42,052 nucleotides of DNA from CAVPPA01 sp050730755 (GTDB lineage Bacteria; Patescibacteriota; Saccharimonadia; Saccharimonadales; UBA4665), in contig JBOHNR010000004.1 in the NCBI GenBank assembly GCA_050730755.1, forward strand, positions 1 through 42,052, in the 5' to 3' direction. The translations under genes were made by a program, and so were the position numbers. The number at the start of each line of letters is the position of its first letter. Within the stretch, counting starts at the first letter, position 1. The notes beneath the pieces were generated by a model. That model saw only the letters and a list, made by a program, of their open reading frames with translations, made no database searches and was not told the DNA's origin. Shown piece after piece: positions 1 through 8,318 of this stretch.

Positions 1-713
1 GTTGACGTTACTTGGATGAAGTTATCAGCTGAACCACCGCTACCCTCAACATCAAAAATATCAGCACTAGGCGAACCAGCTGAGGACTGTTGGACAGTTA
101 AACCGGTTACATTGGTTGTGGGTTGAATAATGTTCGCCCCCGTGAAGGTTTGGCTAGCAGATAATTGCGAGAAAGCTGAAGCCGACATCCCGCCTAGTTC
201 ATTTGAGTTTAGCGAGTATACAGCTGAAGTTAGCGGTTGCATCGGAAGCATTTCACCGTCAGGACCACAGGCGGTGAACGATGCGCATGTAGCATTATCT
301 CCGGCAATGTTCATTGACAGCCACAAAGTACTTTCATTCCAGTTGATACTAGAACCAAAAGGGTTTATAGAGCCTAATTCGACAGATAAATAACCATTGA
401 CAACCTCTATACCCTGATCATTAACGTTTAGGTAGTCCTCTGTCCAATCCAGCGAGCCGGCTGGTGATCCAGTGGCGTCGTTAGCGCTTTGTCCGTTCCC
501 ATCCTGATAGATTTTAAACTCAATATTATAATAACCGTCTGGTACAGTAGCGCCTTGATTGTTTAATAGCCGCCCTTGAAAATTTATTTCCTGATTAATA
601 CCCGTGGCGGCCAAGGCTGGTGCAGCTCTTAAGAGAAAGAGAACGGAAAACACTCCTAAAAAAACGCCACATACCAACAGCCAGCGGTTTGTTTTTAATA
701 AACCCGAATTCAT
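1..713 (-). CDS. Secreted fibre-like surface protein, partial
   Basis: An open reading frame starts at the ATG at 713-711 and runs off the left edge without a stop, giving 237 complete codons. Residues 1-36 form a strong signal peptide: a basic start, a long hydrophobic core, then an Ala-rich cleavage region. The mature part begins with a conserved-looking stretch (NFQGRLLNNQG, then GYYNIEFKIYQDG) that I associate with very long repetitive surface proteins of Patescibacteria. Two cysteines (residues about 142-147) lie in a CASFTACGPDGE stretch and could form a disulfide. The end seen here is Ser/Gly/Thr rich, as in beta-structured fibres. The rest of the protein and its cell-wall anchor lie outside the window. 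It heads away from, and is probably separate from, the surface genes at 826-6760. Function is unknown; a role in contact with a host cell is inference only. Confidence 0.8.
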   Translation of the reverse strand, partial: MNSGLLKTNRWLLVCGVFLGVFSVLFLLRAAPALAATGINQEINFQGRLLNNQGATVPDGYYNIEFKIYQDGNGQSANDATGSPAGSLDWTEDYLNVNDQGIEVVNGYLSVELGSINPFGSSINWNESTLWLSMNIAGDNATCASFTACGPDGEMLPMQPLTSAVYSLNSNELGGMSASAFSQLSASQTFTGANIIQPTTNVTGLTVQQSSAGSPSADIFDVEGSGGSADNFIQVTS

Positions 714-825
714 TTTTGTATCTGTTTTTGTTATTTTTTGATTTTACAGAGGTACAGTTTTTATTTTGTAAGCTGTGCTCTACCTGTTCAACTATAGTCG
801 TTATGTTTAGTTTTGCAAGTGTTTT

Positions 826-1830
826 CTAGACGGAAGGATGAGGTGCGATCCCTAGGGGTGGCTTTAGCTGTGCTGCGTTTCTTGCGTTTAAGATATGCTT
901 TTCTCGCTGTTCGCCTATCCAGAAACCAACGACAAGAGTAGCGGCAATTGCACATAAAGGCCAGAGAACTAATAATTGATTAGCTGAAGATTTAGAGACA
1001 TATGAACCGTTGTTAGCGCTAATAACACTGGGCTGACCATTCACAATGGCGGCTACTGTTAAGAAGGCCACTTGCCGCTGGCTGTCACTGGCCTGAAGTG
1101 TTATTTTGTAGGTTCCCGCCTTTTTATAGATATGCGATGCGTTAAAAGTAGAATTATCACTTCGAGGAATAATTTCGTTACTTGAATCACCCCACTCTAC
1201 ATTAATAGCGTACGGTGCTATCCCGCCTATGATAGTAATCGGCACGTTAAGCACCTGACCCGGAAAAGTACCGCGATACACGGCGTCAGTTTCTAAAAGT
1301 AGCTGTGCGCCGCTGAAGTTTAAGGAGCTTAAAGATGCGGTTTGAGGAGGAGTTGCATCGTAAAATACAATTATCGGGCTAGATACGGGCCCAGCTTGGT
1401 TTAAGACATCATATACCTGAGCCGTAAGACTGTTCTGGCCATACAGAAGATCTACACTCAAGGAATAACTACCATTGTTATTGCAAGGCGTTGATCCAGC
1501 AAAAATATTATTTTTATAGATTTCAACCAACATGCCAGTTGGGCAAGTGCCCGAAACAGTTATTGGCGAGGTAGCAAAATGCTGCTGATTGACTGGTACT
1601 GTAATACTAGCAGCTACTTTCGGCGGTGTTGTTGGTAAGGTACCGCTTAAACCTATCGATCCAGATTGTGGTGGCGGACTAGCAGCGAAAGTTGAAGCAG
1701 AGAACCCAACTAATATCCCAGCCACGATTAATACTAGAAGAGCTAAAGAAACGTAGGATGTATGCTCATGTGGTCTCAGCCGGCCACTGTGATGGCGATG
1801 GCTTAATTTTAGCTGGAGAACGTGCATCAT
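826..1830 (-). CDS. Exported membrane-anchored protein with PKD-like domain
   Basis: This 334-aa protein has a basic histidine-rich N-terminus (about 26 residues), a transmembrane or signal segment at about 27-50, an extracellular region, and a C-terminal membrane helix at about 289-308 followed by a charged cytoplasmic tail. The extracellular part contains an Ig-like stretch (about 76-155, with a Cys pair) and a PKD-like end with the pattern GTYKITLQASDSQRQ, including a WGDSSNE loop typical of PKD folds. The product probably sits in the cytoplasmic membrane with its beta domains outside. A TATAAT box at 1840-1835 lies four bases from the ATG at 1830 and seven from a second ATG at 1827, so the mRNA is likely leaderless. 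It is the last gene of the surface cluster and is 73 bp from the DUF916-like gene. No specific function is recognised. Confidence 0.8.
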   Translation of the reverse strand: MMHVLQLKLSHRHHSGRLRPHEHTSYVSLALLVLIVAGILVGFSASTFAASPPPQSGSIGLSGTLPTTPPKVAASITVPVNQQHFATSPITVSGTCPTGMLVEIYKNNIFAGSTPCNNNGSYSLSVDLLYGQNSLTAQVYDVLNQAGPVSSPIIVFYDATPPQTASLSSLNFSGAQLLLETDAVYRGTFPGQVLNVPITIIGGIAPYAINVEWGDSSNEIIPRSDNSTFNASHIYKKAGTYKITLQASDSQRQVAFLTVAAIVNGQPSVISANNGSYVSKSSANQLLVLWPLCAIAATLVVGFWIGEQREKHILNARNAAQLKPPLGIAPHPSV

Positions 1831-1903
1831 GCTTATTATATCACCCGTGTTTAGGGGGAAAGACGATATAATGAAGCAATTTTCCTCTTATAGCAATCGG
1901 GTA

Positions 1904-2917
1904 TTACTTACTTGATGACTTGTTGCCCTGGCTCAAGATATAGCGGTTGTAGCGTCGGATAGCATAGCGCAGAACGAAGAAGCCACCGATCAATACTATA
2001 ATCAAGGCGCCAATTAAGAGGTATGGAATCACCCAAAAAGTTATATGGCTAGTCAATACCTGTTTACTAGGTCCATATATTACTTTTAAATTGGCTGTAT
2101 AACGCCCAAAAAGCGCTTTATTCCCGATTACTGCACTGTTGAGTGGTTCTTCAAATTTGCGTATGCTTTGAGGCAGAATGTTACCTGGAGGAAGATTGAC
2201 GTTAACTGAAGCTAATTTTTTATTGAACATATCAAAAATGCTTACTTGGCCAACCGGTTGTTCTTGAACATTGCCAGTGTTTTTGAACTTTTCAACAAAA
2301 TTAAGCGGGCCGGATTCAAAGAACGAGCCACTGTTGCCGCCGTCATTAACAGAAAATTGATTAACCGAAAGCTGGTTGGTAATTTTACCGCTAACGGTAA
2401 CTAGCAACAGCACACCGAGACTAGCTGAAAGGGATACGCCGTTACCCTTGAGCGACGGCGGTGTAGCCGTAAAACGAACAACTCCATAATGGCCACCTGG
2501 TGAGGCATTTGTCGGAACGTTTAGTGTTACAGTTAAAGTTTTTATTTGCTCAGGGCTTAGTAAAAGATTTGGTAGGGGCGATATCCAATTCTTAAGAGTA
2601 TAAGGATCATTTGTATCGTTATATAAGAGTATCTTGGGTGTGCCGCTTTCTCCAGCGGCCACAAAGTCATTAACTTGCCCAGAAACAATCAAATCACCAC
2701 TAGAAATGTCACGTATATCAATTTGTGCGTTTACAGTTTGCCCTGGATTAACGTTAAGATAGATAAGTGGTGGGCCTATTTCAAGCGCCTGTCCATTATC
2801 GGTTGGATTAGCTCCTTGGGCTGGGCTCGATGCTGCAAAAGCTACGGAAGAACTTAGTCCCAAGCTGTAGATAACCAGAGCAATCCATATTATGATTATG
2901 TTAATTTGTTTACGCAT
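1904..2917 (-). CDS. DUF916-like (WxL-interacting type) membrane-anchored surface protein
   Basis: This 337-aa protein has a signal peptide (1-28), an extracellular region of two beta domains, a transmembrane helix at about 295-317 and a very basic cytoplasmic tail (RYAIRRYNRY). The first domain has the pattern VNPGQTVNAQIDIRD followed by LTVTLNVPTNASPGGHYG, as expected for DUF916-type proteins. In Firmicutes these bind peptidoglycan and the WxL domain of partner proteins. The family call comes from motif and architecture reading, not a search. Its ATG at 2917 is three bases after the stop of the 372-aa protein upstream, so the two are almost certainly co-transcribed. The neighbours carry a C-terminal module that resembles a WxL domain, which makes a membrane tether for those secreted proteins the most likely role. 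Confidence 0.7.
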   Translation of the reverse strand: MRKQINIIIIWIALVIYSLGLSSSVAFAASSPAQGANPTDNGQALEIGPPLIYLNVNPGQTVNAQIDIRDISSGDLIVSGQVNDFVAAGESGTPKILLYNDTNDPYTLKNWISPLPNLLLSPEQIKTLTVTLNVPTNASPGGHYGVVRFTATPPSLKGNGVSLSASLGVLLLVTVSGKITNQLSVNQFSVNDGGNSGSFFESGPLNFVEKFKNTGNVQEQPVGQVSIFDMFNKKLASVNVNLPPGNILPQSIRKFEEPLNSAVIGNKALFGRYTANLKVIYGPSKQVLTSHITFWVIPYLLIGALIIVLIGGFFVLRYAIRRYNRYILSQGNKSSSK

Positions 2918-2920
2918 AAG

Positions 2921-4039
2921 CTAGTAGGTGGCTGTGCATATATACGTTAAGGTAGTGACGTAAGTTCCAGCTGTTTGACTACCGGTTACATTAACTATAT
3001 AAGACACTGTGAAGATTTGAATATTGGTTGGTCCGGCACCACCATCGGCGCTATTGGCCACACTGTCACCGGAGTTATATTTCCAAATATCGGGAGTGTT
3101 ATAACCGGCCAATGCTTGTCCTTTAAAGGTACTACCATTAGCCGATGGGGCTACTGCAGTACCTGCTGCCGGTGTTGATGAAGCTGTTGTATTGGCAACT
3201 AAGTTCATTCCAAACTGACCATTGCCGACAGCGGCTGCCCCAGCACTCGTCATAGCTGGAATGGTATTTCCCCCAGACGTTAATGTTGTCCCATTAACGG
3301 TAATGTTATAGCCTGAACCAGCATTGGTTGAAGCTGCCATTTGAGACGTTGCTGTAGCTGCCGCTGTCGGTGAGAATAGCTGATCAAAAGAAATAATACC
3401 TGCAGTTGCCTTTGTGCAGTCTGGTATACCAGATGTAGTGCCGACTGTCTGGCCGGTGCAAAAAATCAATGATTCGGGCATGATTCCAGACAAAACAATT
3501 TGGGTCGCAGTACTGGCGGCTACGTTTCCTGTATCAGTCACAGCACCAGTCGTATCGGTCGAAGCAAAAGTTGATATGCGGACATAAAAAGTCTGGTTAG
3601 CGGTAGTGGGGTTGGTGACGCTTAGTAGTTGGTAACTGACTGCTAAAGGAGCGGTAACATTAGCTACTGTCCGAGTAATATAAGGTGCACCGTTGGTAGT
3701 ATTAACTAAAGTAAACCCGGTCGCTCCCGATTGAGTTCCCATGGTCGCTGAGGTGGTAACAAGACCAGTTGGTGTTATACAGGTTCCACTAGCTATTGTG
3801 CAGTAAAGAAACTGAATTGATCCCACGTTACCAGACGTATTAAGAGTGAAATTGAATAAGTCATTAACAACGCCACCTGGATCTGAACCGCCAGAAGAAG
3901 CTCCCGCTTCAAGAGTCAAACTACGAGTAGTAATCTGGGCGGCCGAAACAGGAGTTAATGAAAATGTGGTAAGTAAAAAAGTCAGTAAACCGACGACAAC
4001 AACACCAAGCCAAACCCTCAGCTTGCCACTTAAGCTCAT
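2921..4039 (-). CDS. Secreted surface protein with WxL-like C-terminal module (paralogue 1)
   Basis: This 372-aa protein has a signal peptide at 1-33 (ending VSAA), then Ser/Thr/Gly/Ala-rich beta sequence without further membrane helices. There are five cysteines: two close together near residue 80, two about 18 apart near residue 195, and one four residues from the C-terminus. The C-terminal half has two landmarks: GYNITVNG after an ISFDQLFSP segment, and AGTYVTTLTYICTATY at the very end. In classical WxL domains the matching places read GW-x-L and TATLTW-x-L, so this looks like the same fold with the tryptophans replaced. It is 68% or so alike by eye to the neighbour at 4108-5220, including a 69-bp stretch of identical DNA. 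The ATG at 4039 is preceded by an A/T-rich spacer without an obvious ribosome site. Confidence 0.75.
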   Translation of the reverse strand: MSLSGKLRVWLGVVVVGLLTFLLTTFSLTPVSAAQITTRSLTLEAGASSGGSDPGGVVNDLFNFTLNTSGNVGSIQFLYCTIASGTCITPTGLVTTSATMGTQSGATGFTLVNTTNGAPYITRTVANVTAPLAVSYQLLSVTNPTTANQTFYVRISTFASTDTTGAVTDTGNVAASTATQIVLSGIMPESLIFCTGQTVGTTSGIPDCTKATAGIISFDQLFSPTAAATATSQMAASTNAGSGYNITVNGTTLTSGGNTIPAMTSAGAAAVGNGQFGMNLVANTTASSTPAAGTAVAPSANGSTFKGQALAGYNTPDIWKYNSGDSVANSADGGAGPTNIQIFTVSYIVNVTGSQTAGTYVTTLTYICTATY

Positions 4040-4107
4040 TGGTCAATATTAGCATGAGCTTTTACTGGTAGTCAATTTCACTTTTTCTAAGTTGACGAGT
4101 AAGTTTA

Positions 4108-5220
4108 TTAAAAAGTAGGAGTACAGATATAAGTTAGTGTGGTAGTATAGGTTCCGGCCGGTTGGCTACCAGGAACATTAACTATGTAAGAAACGGTGAA
4201 AATTTGAGCGTCCGAGCCCCCAGCACCGCCGTCAGCACTGTTTGCTACACTGTCGCCGGAATTAAATTGGAAATTATCAACAGTGTTATAGCCAGACAAA
4301 GCTTGACCCCTATAATTAGTACCGTTATCAGCCGGTGCTACTTCAATGCCTATCGCTGGGTTAGAAGTAGCAGTAGTGTTAGCCTTTAGATTAAGTCCAA
4401 ACTGGCTAACACCGTGAACACCTATACCCGAGACACCCATAGCCGTAACAGTATTTGAACCAGACGTCAGAGTTGGCCCATTAACGGTAATGTTATAACC
4501 TGAACCAGCGTTGGTTGAAGCTGCCATCTGGGAGGTTGCGGTAGCAGTGTCAGTTGGCGAGAATAACTGATCGAAGGAGACAAGACCAGGGCTTGCTTTA
4601 GTACAGTCCGGGACTCCTCCAGTTTCACCAATCGTTGCACCAGTGCAAAATACTAATGATTCAGGCATAGTTCCAGATAAGACGATTTGAGTAGCCGTAC
4701 TAGCGGCTACGTTACCGGTATCAACCGGAGAGCCAGAGGTATCTGTAGAGACATAAGTTGATATGCGAACATAGAAAGTTTGGTTAGTTGCTGTTGGGTT
4801 GGTTACGCTAAGTAATTGATAGCTTAATGTAGTGGTAGCGGCGATACTGGCCGCTGTCCGAGTAATATAAGGTGCACCGTTGGTAGTATTAACTAAAGTA
4901 AACCCGGTCGCTCCCGATTGAGCTCCCATAGTTGCTGCGGTAGTATCAAGACCGGTCGGAGTTGTACATGCACCAAGTGCAGTAGTGCAATAAAGAAACT
5001 GAATTGATCCGACGTTACCAGTCGTGTTTACAGTGAAATTAAATAAATCATTCACAACAGCACCTGGCTGTGATCCGCCAGTAGTAGCGCCAGCCTCAAG
5101 GGTTAAGCTACGATCAGTGATCTGAGCTGCTGAGACAGTGGCTAGCGAAGACATCCCTATTACTAAGCCAACCAAAAGAGTGCCGGCTATAGTCAATATT
5201 GGTCTAGTATTTTTAAACAT
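4108..5220 (-). CDS. Secreted surface protein with WxL-like C-terminal module (paralogue 2)
   Basis: This 370-aa protein starts at the ATG at 5220; an upstream in-frame TTG at 5226 is less likely. The signal peptide covers about residues 1-32. The layout is the same as in the protein at 2921-4039: an Ala/Thr-rich N-terminal beta domain with a Cys pair, FCTGATIGETGGVPDCTKA in the middle, VSFDQLFSPT then GYNITVNG, and the terminal AGTYTTTLTYICTPTF. The identical gene length, shared cysteines and a 69-bp identical tract show a recent tandem duplication or ongoing gene conversion. The secreted product has no membrane anchor of its own, so it should be held at the cell surface by another protein, plausibly the DUF916-like protein two genes away. 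The exact role is unknown. Confidence 0.75.
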   Translation of the reverse strand: MFKNTRPILTIAGTLLVGLVIGMSSLATVSAAQITDRSLTLEAGATTGGSQPGAVVNDLFNFTVNTTGNVGSIQFLYCTTALGACTTPTGLDTTAATMGAQSGATGFTLVNTTNGAPYITRTAASIAATTTLSYQLLSVTNPTATNQTFYVRISTYVSTDTSGSPVDTGNVAASTATQIVLSGTMPESLVFCTGATIGETGGVPDCTKASPGLVSFDQLFSPTDTATATSQMAASTNAGSGYNITVNGPTLTSGSNTVTAMGVSGIGVHGVSQFGLNLKANTTATSNPAIGIEVAPADNGTNYRGQALSGYNTVDNFQFNSGDSVANSADGGAGGSDAQIFTVSYIVNVPGSQPAGTYTTTLTYICTPTF

Positions 5221-5226
5221 CTTCAA

Positions 5227-5425
5227 TTTTTATTTTTTGGATTAATGCCTTAAGCATCAATCTTTTTACAATACGATCGAATCGTAACAAAAGTTCAATC
5301 ATATTGTCAATGGCTAAGTTAGAAAAATAATCATACTTGTGGACAATTATCAGTACCGGGAATCATTACAGGGTCATTGGGCGGTTTGAGTATAAAAAAT
5401 TAACTACTTTATTTAGATAAAAATC
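5227..5425. other. AT-rich gap between surface genes
   Basis: About 200 bp without a convincing reading frame. It should hold the promoter for the 4108-5220 gene and the 3' end of the next gene's transcript. I see no strong hairpin-T terminator and no consensus promoter. Confidence 0.4.
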
Positions 5426-6760
5426 TTAATATGTACCAGTACAGATCAGGGTTTGAGAGGCGTTATATTGCCCAGCTGGCGTTAGGCTACTTACATTGAC
5501 GATATAACTAATAGTGTAAATAGTCACACCCGAACTCTCCGGTGCCGATGCCACAGTGTCGCCGCTAGTAAAACGATAGTTGTTAGCCGTTCCATAATTA
5601 GACGCGGCCGAACCGACGCCAAGCAATCCATGTCCAGGATTAGCTCCTAACGAGACTGGTAATGTATTAGCGACTAAATTAATACCGAATTGCTCCTCTC
5701 CAACCACAGAAGGTTCTGTCGTAGCCATAGTAGCGATAGTATGGCTGCCATAACTAGGAGGGGTACCTATCAATTGGACTATGTAACCATAACTGGTGTA
5801 GTCACTGACTTGAAAAGTTGTAGTAGCGACAGCTGTGGCGCTTGGAGAAAAGTTTCCAAGATTAACACCAAAGCTGTTAACTGCGAAAGATAAAGCTGGG
5901 TCGCTTGTTGTTGTGTGGCCATTATTAATTTGAAGAGTAGAATCGGCTGAATTGCCAAACCCCAACATTGCGCCTGACTCGGCGGCTTGATAATCAGCTG
6001 ATTGTGTATTAGTGATACCAATTCCACCTAGAGCGGTTTCCTCAAATTCGTAATCAGGAGATTTGAGAGGCCCGGACGATGGTAGTTTATTAAGCTCGAG
6101 GTTAGCGATTGTATGATTAGTGCCAACGCCATTTTTGCCGATCACGACATACATTGTTGTGGTATTAAACGTTAGTGGCTCTAAGGTTTGGTTTGCAAAA
6201 AAATCTGCTGCTGACGTATGTAAATTGCCAGCTAGATCATAGTACTCTCCCGGTGAGAGGTTACCTGATGTCATGGATATTAAACTAGTCGTGTCGTCGA
6301 GTATCTCAACGTATTGTGCGTTCTGCCCAGATCCAGCATCACCCATAGCTACTCCAACGTCGTACAAGCCAGTCGATGGTAAAGTTATTTCAAAAGTTTC
6401 AGGATTTGTAGAGCCTGCGAAGTTTATACCAGCTACTCTTGGATCAGTACTTGTCGATCGGTTCCGGGTACCGACGCCACTCGCCAGCCAGCCGAAAGTT
6501 AAACCATCTCTAGTTTGTGGATACTGACCACCAATCGAGTAAGTACATCCGGCTGGATCTGTAACATAGCTGACCGTTGATCTAAAATCAATGCAGTAGC
6601 TATCAGTAGAAGCATTTACAGAAGCATTAGGTTGTAAGATATAAGGCACACTCAACGTCAACAGTAATACCGTAGCAGCGAACAGCAATATGCGTCTGCC
6701 AAATGACGCCCGGCTTTCCCTTATACGATTAATTTTTATAGATATATAATTATTACTCAT
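5426..6760 (-). CDS. Secreted surface protein, larger relative with WxL-like C-terminal module
   Basis: This 444-aa protein starts at the ATG at 6760 (a GTG at 6766 is the alternative). It has a basic N-terminus, a hydrophobic segment at about 25-45 and a signal-peptide-like Ala/Ser region. The first mature part (about 55-220) has a Cys pair (YCIDF, AGCTY) and a beta-sandwich pattern (FEITLPSTGLYDVGVAMGDAG) like carbohydrate-binding or MAM-like jelly rolls. The last 200 residues match the paralogues downstream in order: VNLGNFSPSATAVATTTF, then a region with YGYIVQLIG in place of GYNITVNG, then FTSGDTVAS, IYTISYIVNV and the terminal AGQYNASQTLICTGTY. It shares the C-terminal module but carries a different front domain, so it may be the ligand-binding member of the set. 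Confidence 0.75.
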   Translation of the reverse strand: MSNNYISIKINRIRESRASFGRRILLFAATVLLLTLSVPYILQPNASVNASTDSYCIDFRSTVSYVTDPAGCTYSIGGQYPQTRDGLTFGWLASGVGTRNRSTSTDPRVAGINFAGSTNPETFEITLPSTGLYDVGVAMGDAGSGQNAQYVEILDDTTSLISMTSGNLSPGEYYDLAGNLHTSAADFFANQTLEPLTFNTTTMYVVIGKNGVGTNHTIANLELNKLPSSGPLKSPDYEFEETALGGIGITNTQSADYQAAESGAMLGFGNSADSTLQINNGHTTTSDPALSFAVNSFGVNLGNFSPSATAVATTTFQVSDYTSYGYIVQLIGTPPSYGSHTIATMATTEPSVVGEEQFGINLVANTLPVSLGANPGHGLLGVGSAASNYGTANNYRFTSGDTVASAPESSGVTIYTISYIVNVSSLTPAGQYNASQTLICTGTY

Positions 6761-6972
6761 ACCCACTGTTTTGTTGGTGTAAACTTAGGTTCTTCTGGCT
6801 TAACACATTAAATAACTCTTTATATTTCCGTTATCTTGTTTTGATGCGGTGATTTATCTCGGCCTAACAATACCTAAGAATATTATAACTTATAAGGTTT
6901 TAACGACGGCTAATTATTTGAAATTAAGCCTAACCGTTATAATGTCAGGTTGAGAGTAAATAAAAAAATAAA
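6761..6972. promoter_or_regulatory. Divergent promoter region between surface genes
   Basis: This 210-bp AT-rich interval separates two divergently transcribed surface genes. A TATAAT box on the plus strand at 6938-6943 gives a leader of about 23 nt for the gene at 6973. No clear -35 lies 16-18 bp upstream of it (a TTGAAA sits only 14 bp away). I did not find an equally good box for the minus-strand gene. Confidence 0.5.
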
Positions 6973-8025
6973 ATGAATGACCCAGCCTCACCTCAAACGA
7001 ATAATCAGGTGAACGAATCTCCAAATCCTGAAGTTCTAAAACCACGGGCGGATGACGGTACTCCAACTGGCGAAGCCACATTACTTTCTCCTACCAGTCC
7101 ATCGCCAGAATCCGGTAAGAAGTCACGTCGTCGTACTTACCGTCCTAGCCACAAGGCCACTTTTATTGGCTTAGCTGTAGTGATATTAATTTTAGCTATT
7201 AACGCTGGTATTCTTGGTTTCGTTCTAAAATCCAAATCCGCAAATAATGATTTGAACAACAACCAAGTTACTATCAGTTCAGCCGCTTTGAGTCGGATTG
7301 GAGTAAATAATAGCTCACTCGGTGATTCAGGTATTGAACTAACCGTTGGTCCCAACGCTCAGTTTAACGGCAAGGTCACGGTAGCTGGAAACGTTAGCGT
7401 AGGGGGTCAGCTTCAACTGAACAGTGAGTTAGTTGCCAGTAATGCCAATCTTACCCAACTAGAAGCTGGTAACACATCACTTAGCCAATTGGATGTTAAC
7501 GGAAATAGTACCTTAAGTAATCTAAGTTTACGTAATGGTCTATCGGTTACTGGGACAACTCAACTCCAGGGAGCCGTAACAATTAGTCAATTACTGACTG
7601 TCAATAATAACTTAACCGTAACTGGTAACTTAGCTGTAGGTGGGGTATTGTCGACCAATTCGTTTAGTGCCCGAAGTTTGACCTCAACTAGCACGCTTAC
7701 TGTTGATGGGCATGTTATCACCGGTGGTTTGACCCCAAGTGTCGGACGTGGTTCAGCTTTAGGTTCTAATGGGACAGTTTCCGTAAGCGGTAACGATTCT
7801 TCTGGTACCATTTCGATCAACATTGGTACTGGTGCTGGTCCAGGTACTCTATTATATTTAGCTTTTCGGACTAACTACAGCAGCGTACCGCACATTGTCA
7901 TCAGTCCGATTGGCGTAGCCGCGAATTTTTATATCTCTAGTCCTTCTGTAGGAGGTTTTAGTATTGGGGTTAGTAGCGGCCTACCAATTGGTGGCTACTC
8001 CATTGATTACATAGTTGAGCAATAA
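6973..8025 (+). CDS. Membrane-anchored stalk/fibre protein
   Basis: This 350-aa protein has a Pro/Ser-rich cytoplasmic N-terminus (1-63, ending in a KKSRRRTYRPSHK basic patch), one transmembrane helix (about 65-87) and an extracellular remainder. The exterior has a repeating pattern of about 8-20 residues (FNGKVTVAGNVSVGGQLQLN, LDVNGNSTLSNLSL, VTISQLLTVNNNLTVTGNL). This is typical of trimeric beta-helical shafts in phage tail fibres and adhesins. The last 65 residues form a separate C-terminal domain with the pattern FRTNYSSVPHIVISPIG, like the beta-sandwich tips on such fibres. The inside-to-outside topology and lack of a cleavable signal peptide suggest a fibre rooted in the cell membrane. 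It is transcribed away from the other surface genes and converges on the ATPase operon 27 bp downstream. Confidence 0.75.
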   Translation: MNDPASPQTNNQVNESPNPEVLKPRADDGTPTGEATLLSPTSPSPESGKKSRRRTYRPSHKATFIGLAVVILILAINAGILGFVLKSKSANNDLNNNQVTISSAALSRIGVNNSSLGDSGIELTVGPNAQFNGKVTVAGNVSVGGQLQLNSELVASNANLTQLEAGNTSLSQLDVNGNSTLSNLSLRNGLSVTGTTQLQGAVTISQLLTVNNNLTVTGNLAVGGVLSTNSFSARSLTSTSTLTVDGHVITGGLTPSVGRGSALGSNGTVSVSGNDSSGTISINIGTGAGPGTLLYLAFRTNYSSVPHIVISPIGVAANFYISSPSVGGFSIGVSSGLPIGGYSIDYIVEQ

Positions 8026-8051
8026 AACTATCTCGATTGTCCCCAAAAGGA

Positions 8052-8318
8052 CTACATATTAACAAATATCATGACTTCGTTGTTACGGACGCCGATGATA
8101 CCATTACTAATTGCAAAATTAATGGTGTCAGCTTCAGTTTCAATGTTTACTTCTCCGGAGCTCATAACTGAAAAAAAATCAGCATGACCAGGTAAAATAT
8201 CGAACTTACCGACTTTATTGACAGCTGATACCGCTGTGGCTGCCCCTTCGTAGTAAACATGAAACGGGGCACGGGCAATGACTGTAAGCTGCCGATTGGT
8301 GTCAGATTTGTGTTTCAT
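8052..8318 (-). CDS. atpC: ATP synthase F1 epsilon subunit, short form
   Basis: At 88 aa this is only the N-terminal beta-sandwich of subunit epsilon; normal family members have about 130-140 aa. The signature KFDILPGHADFFSVMSSGEV matches the family's G-x-L-G-I-L-P-G-H-A region. The two-helix C-terminal domain that inhibits ATP hydrolysis in many bacteria is missing altogether. The ATG overlaps the beta stop by four bases (ATGA), so translation is coupled. It is the last gene of the operon and ends 26 bp from the convergent stalk-protein gene. Loss of the inhibitory arm would fit an enzyme that works mainly in the hydrolysis direction, but short epsilons also occur in ordinary synthases. Confidence 0.85.
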   Translation of the reverse strand: MKHKSDTNRQLTVIARAPFHVYYEGAATAVSAVNKVGKFDILPGHADFFSVMSSGEVNIETEADTINFAISNGIIGVRNNEVMIFVNM

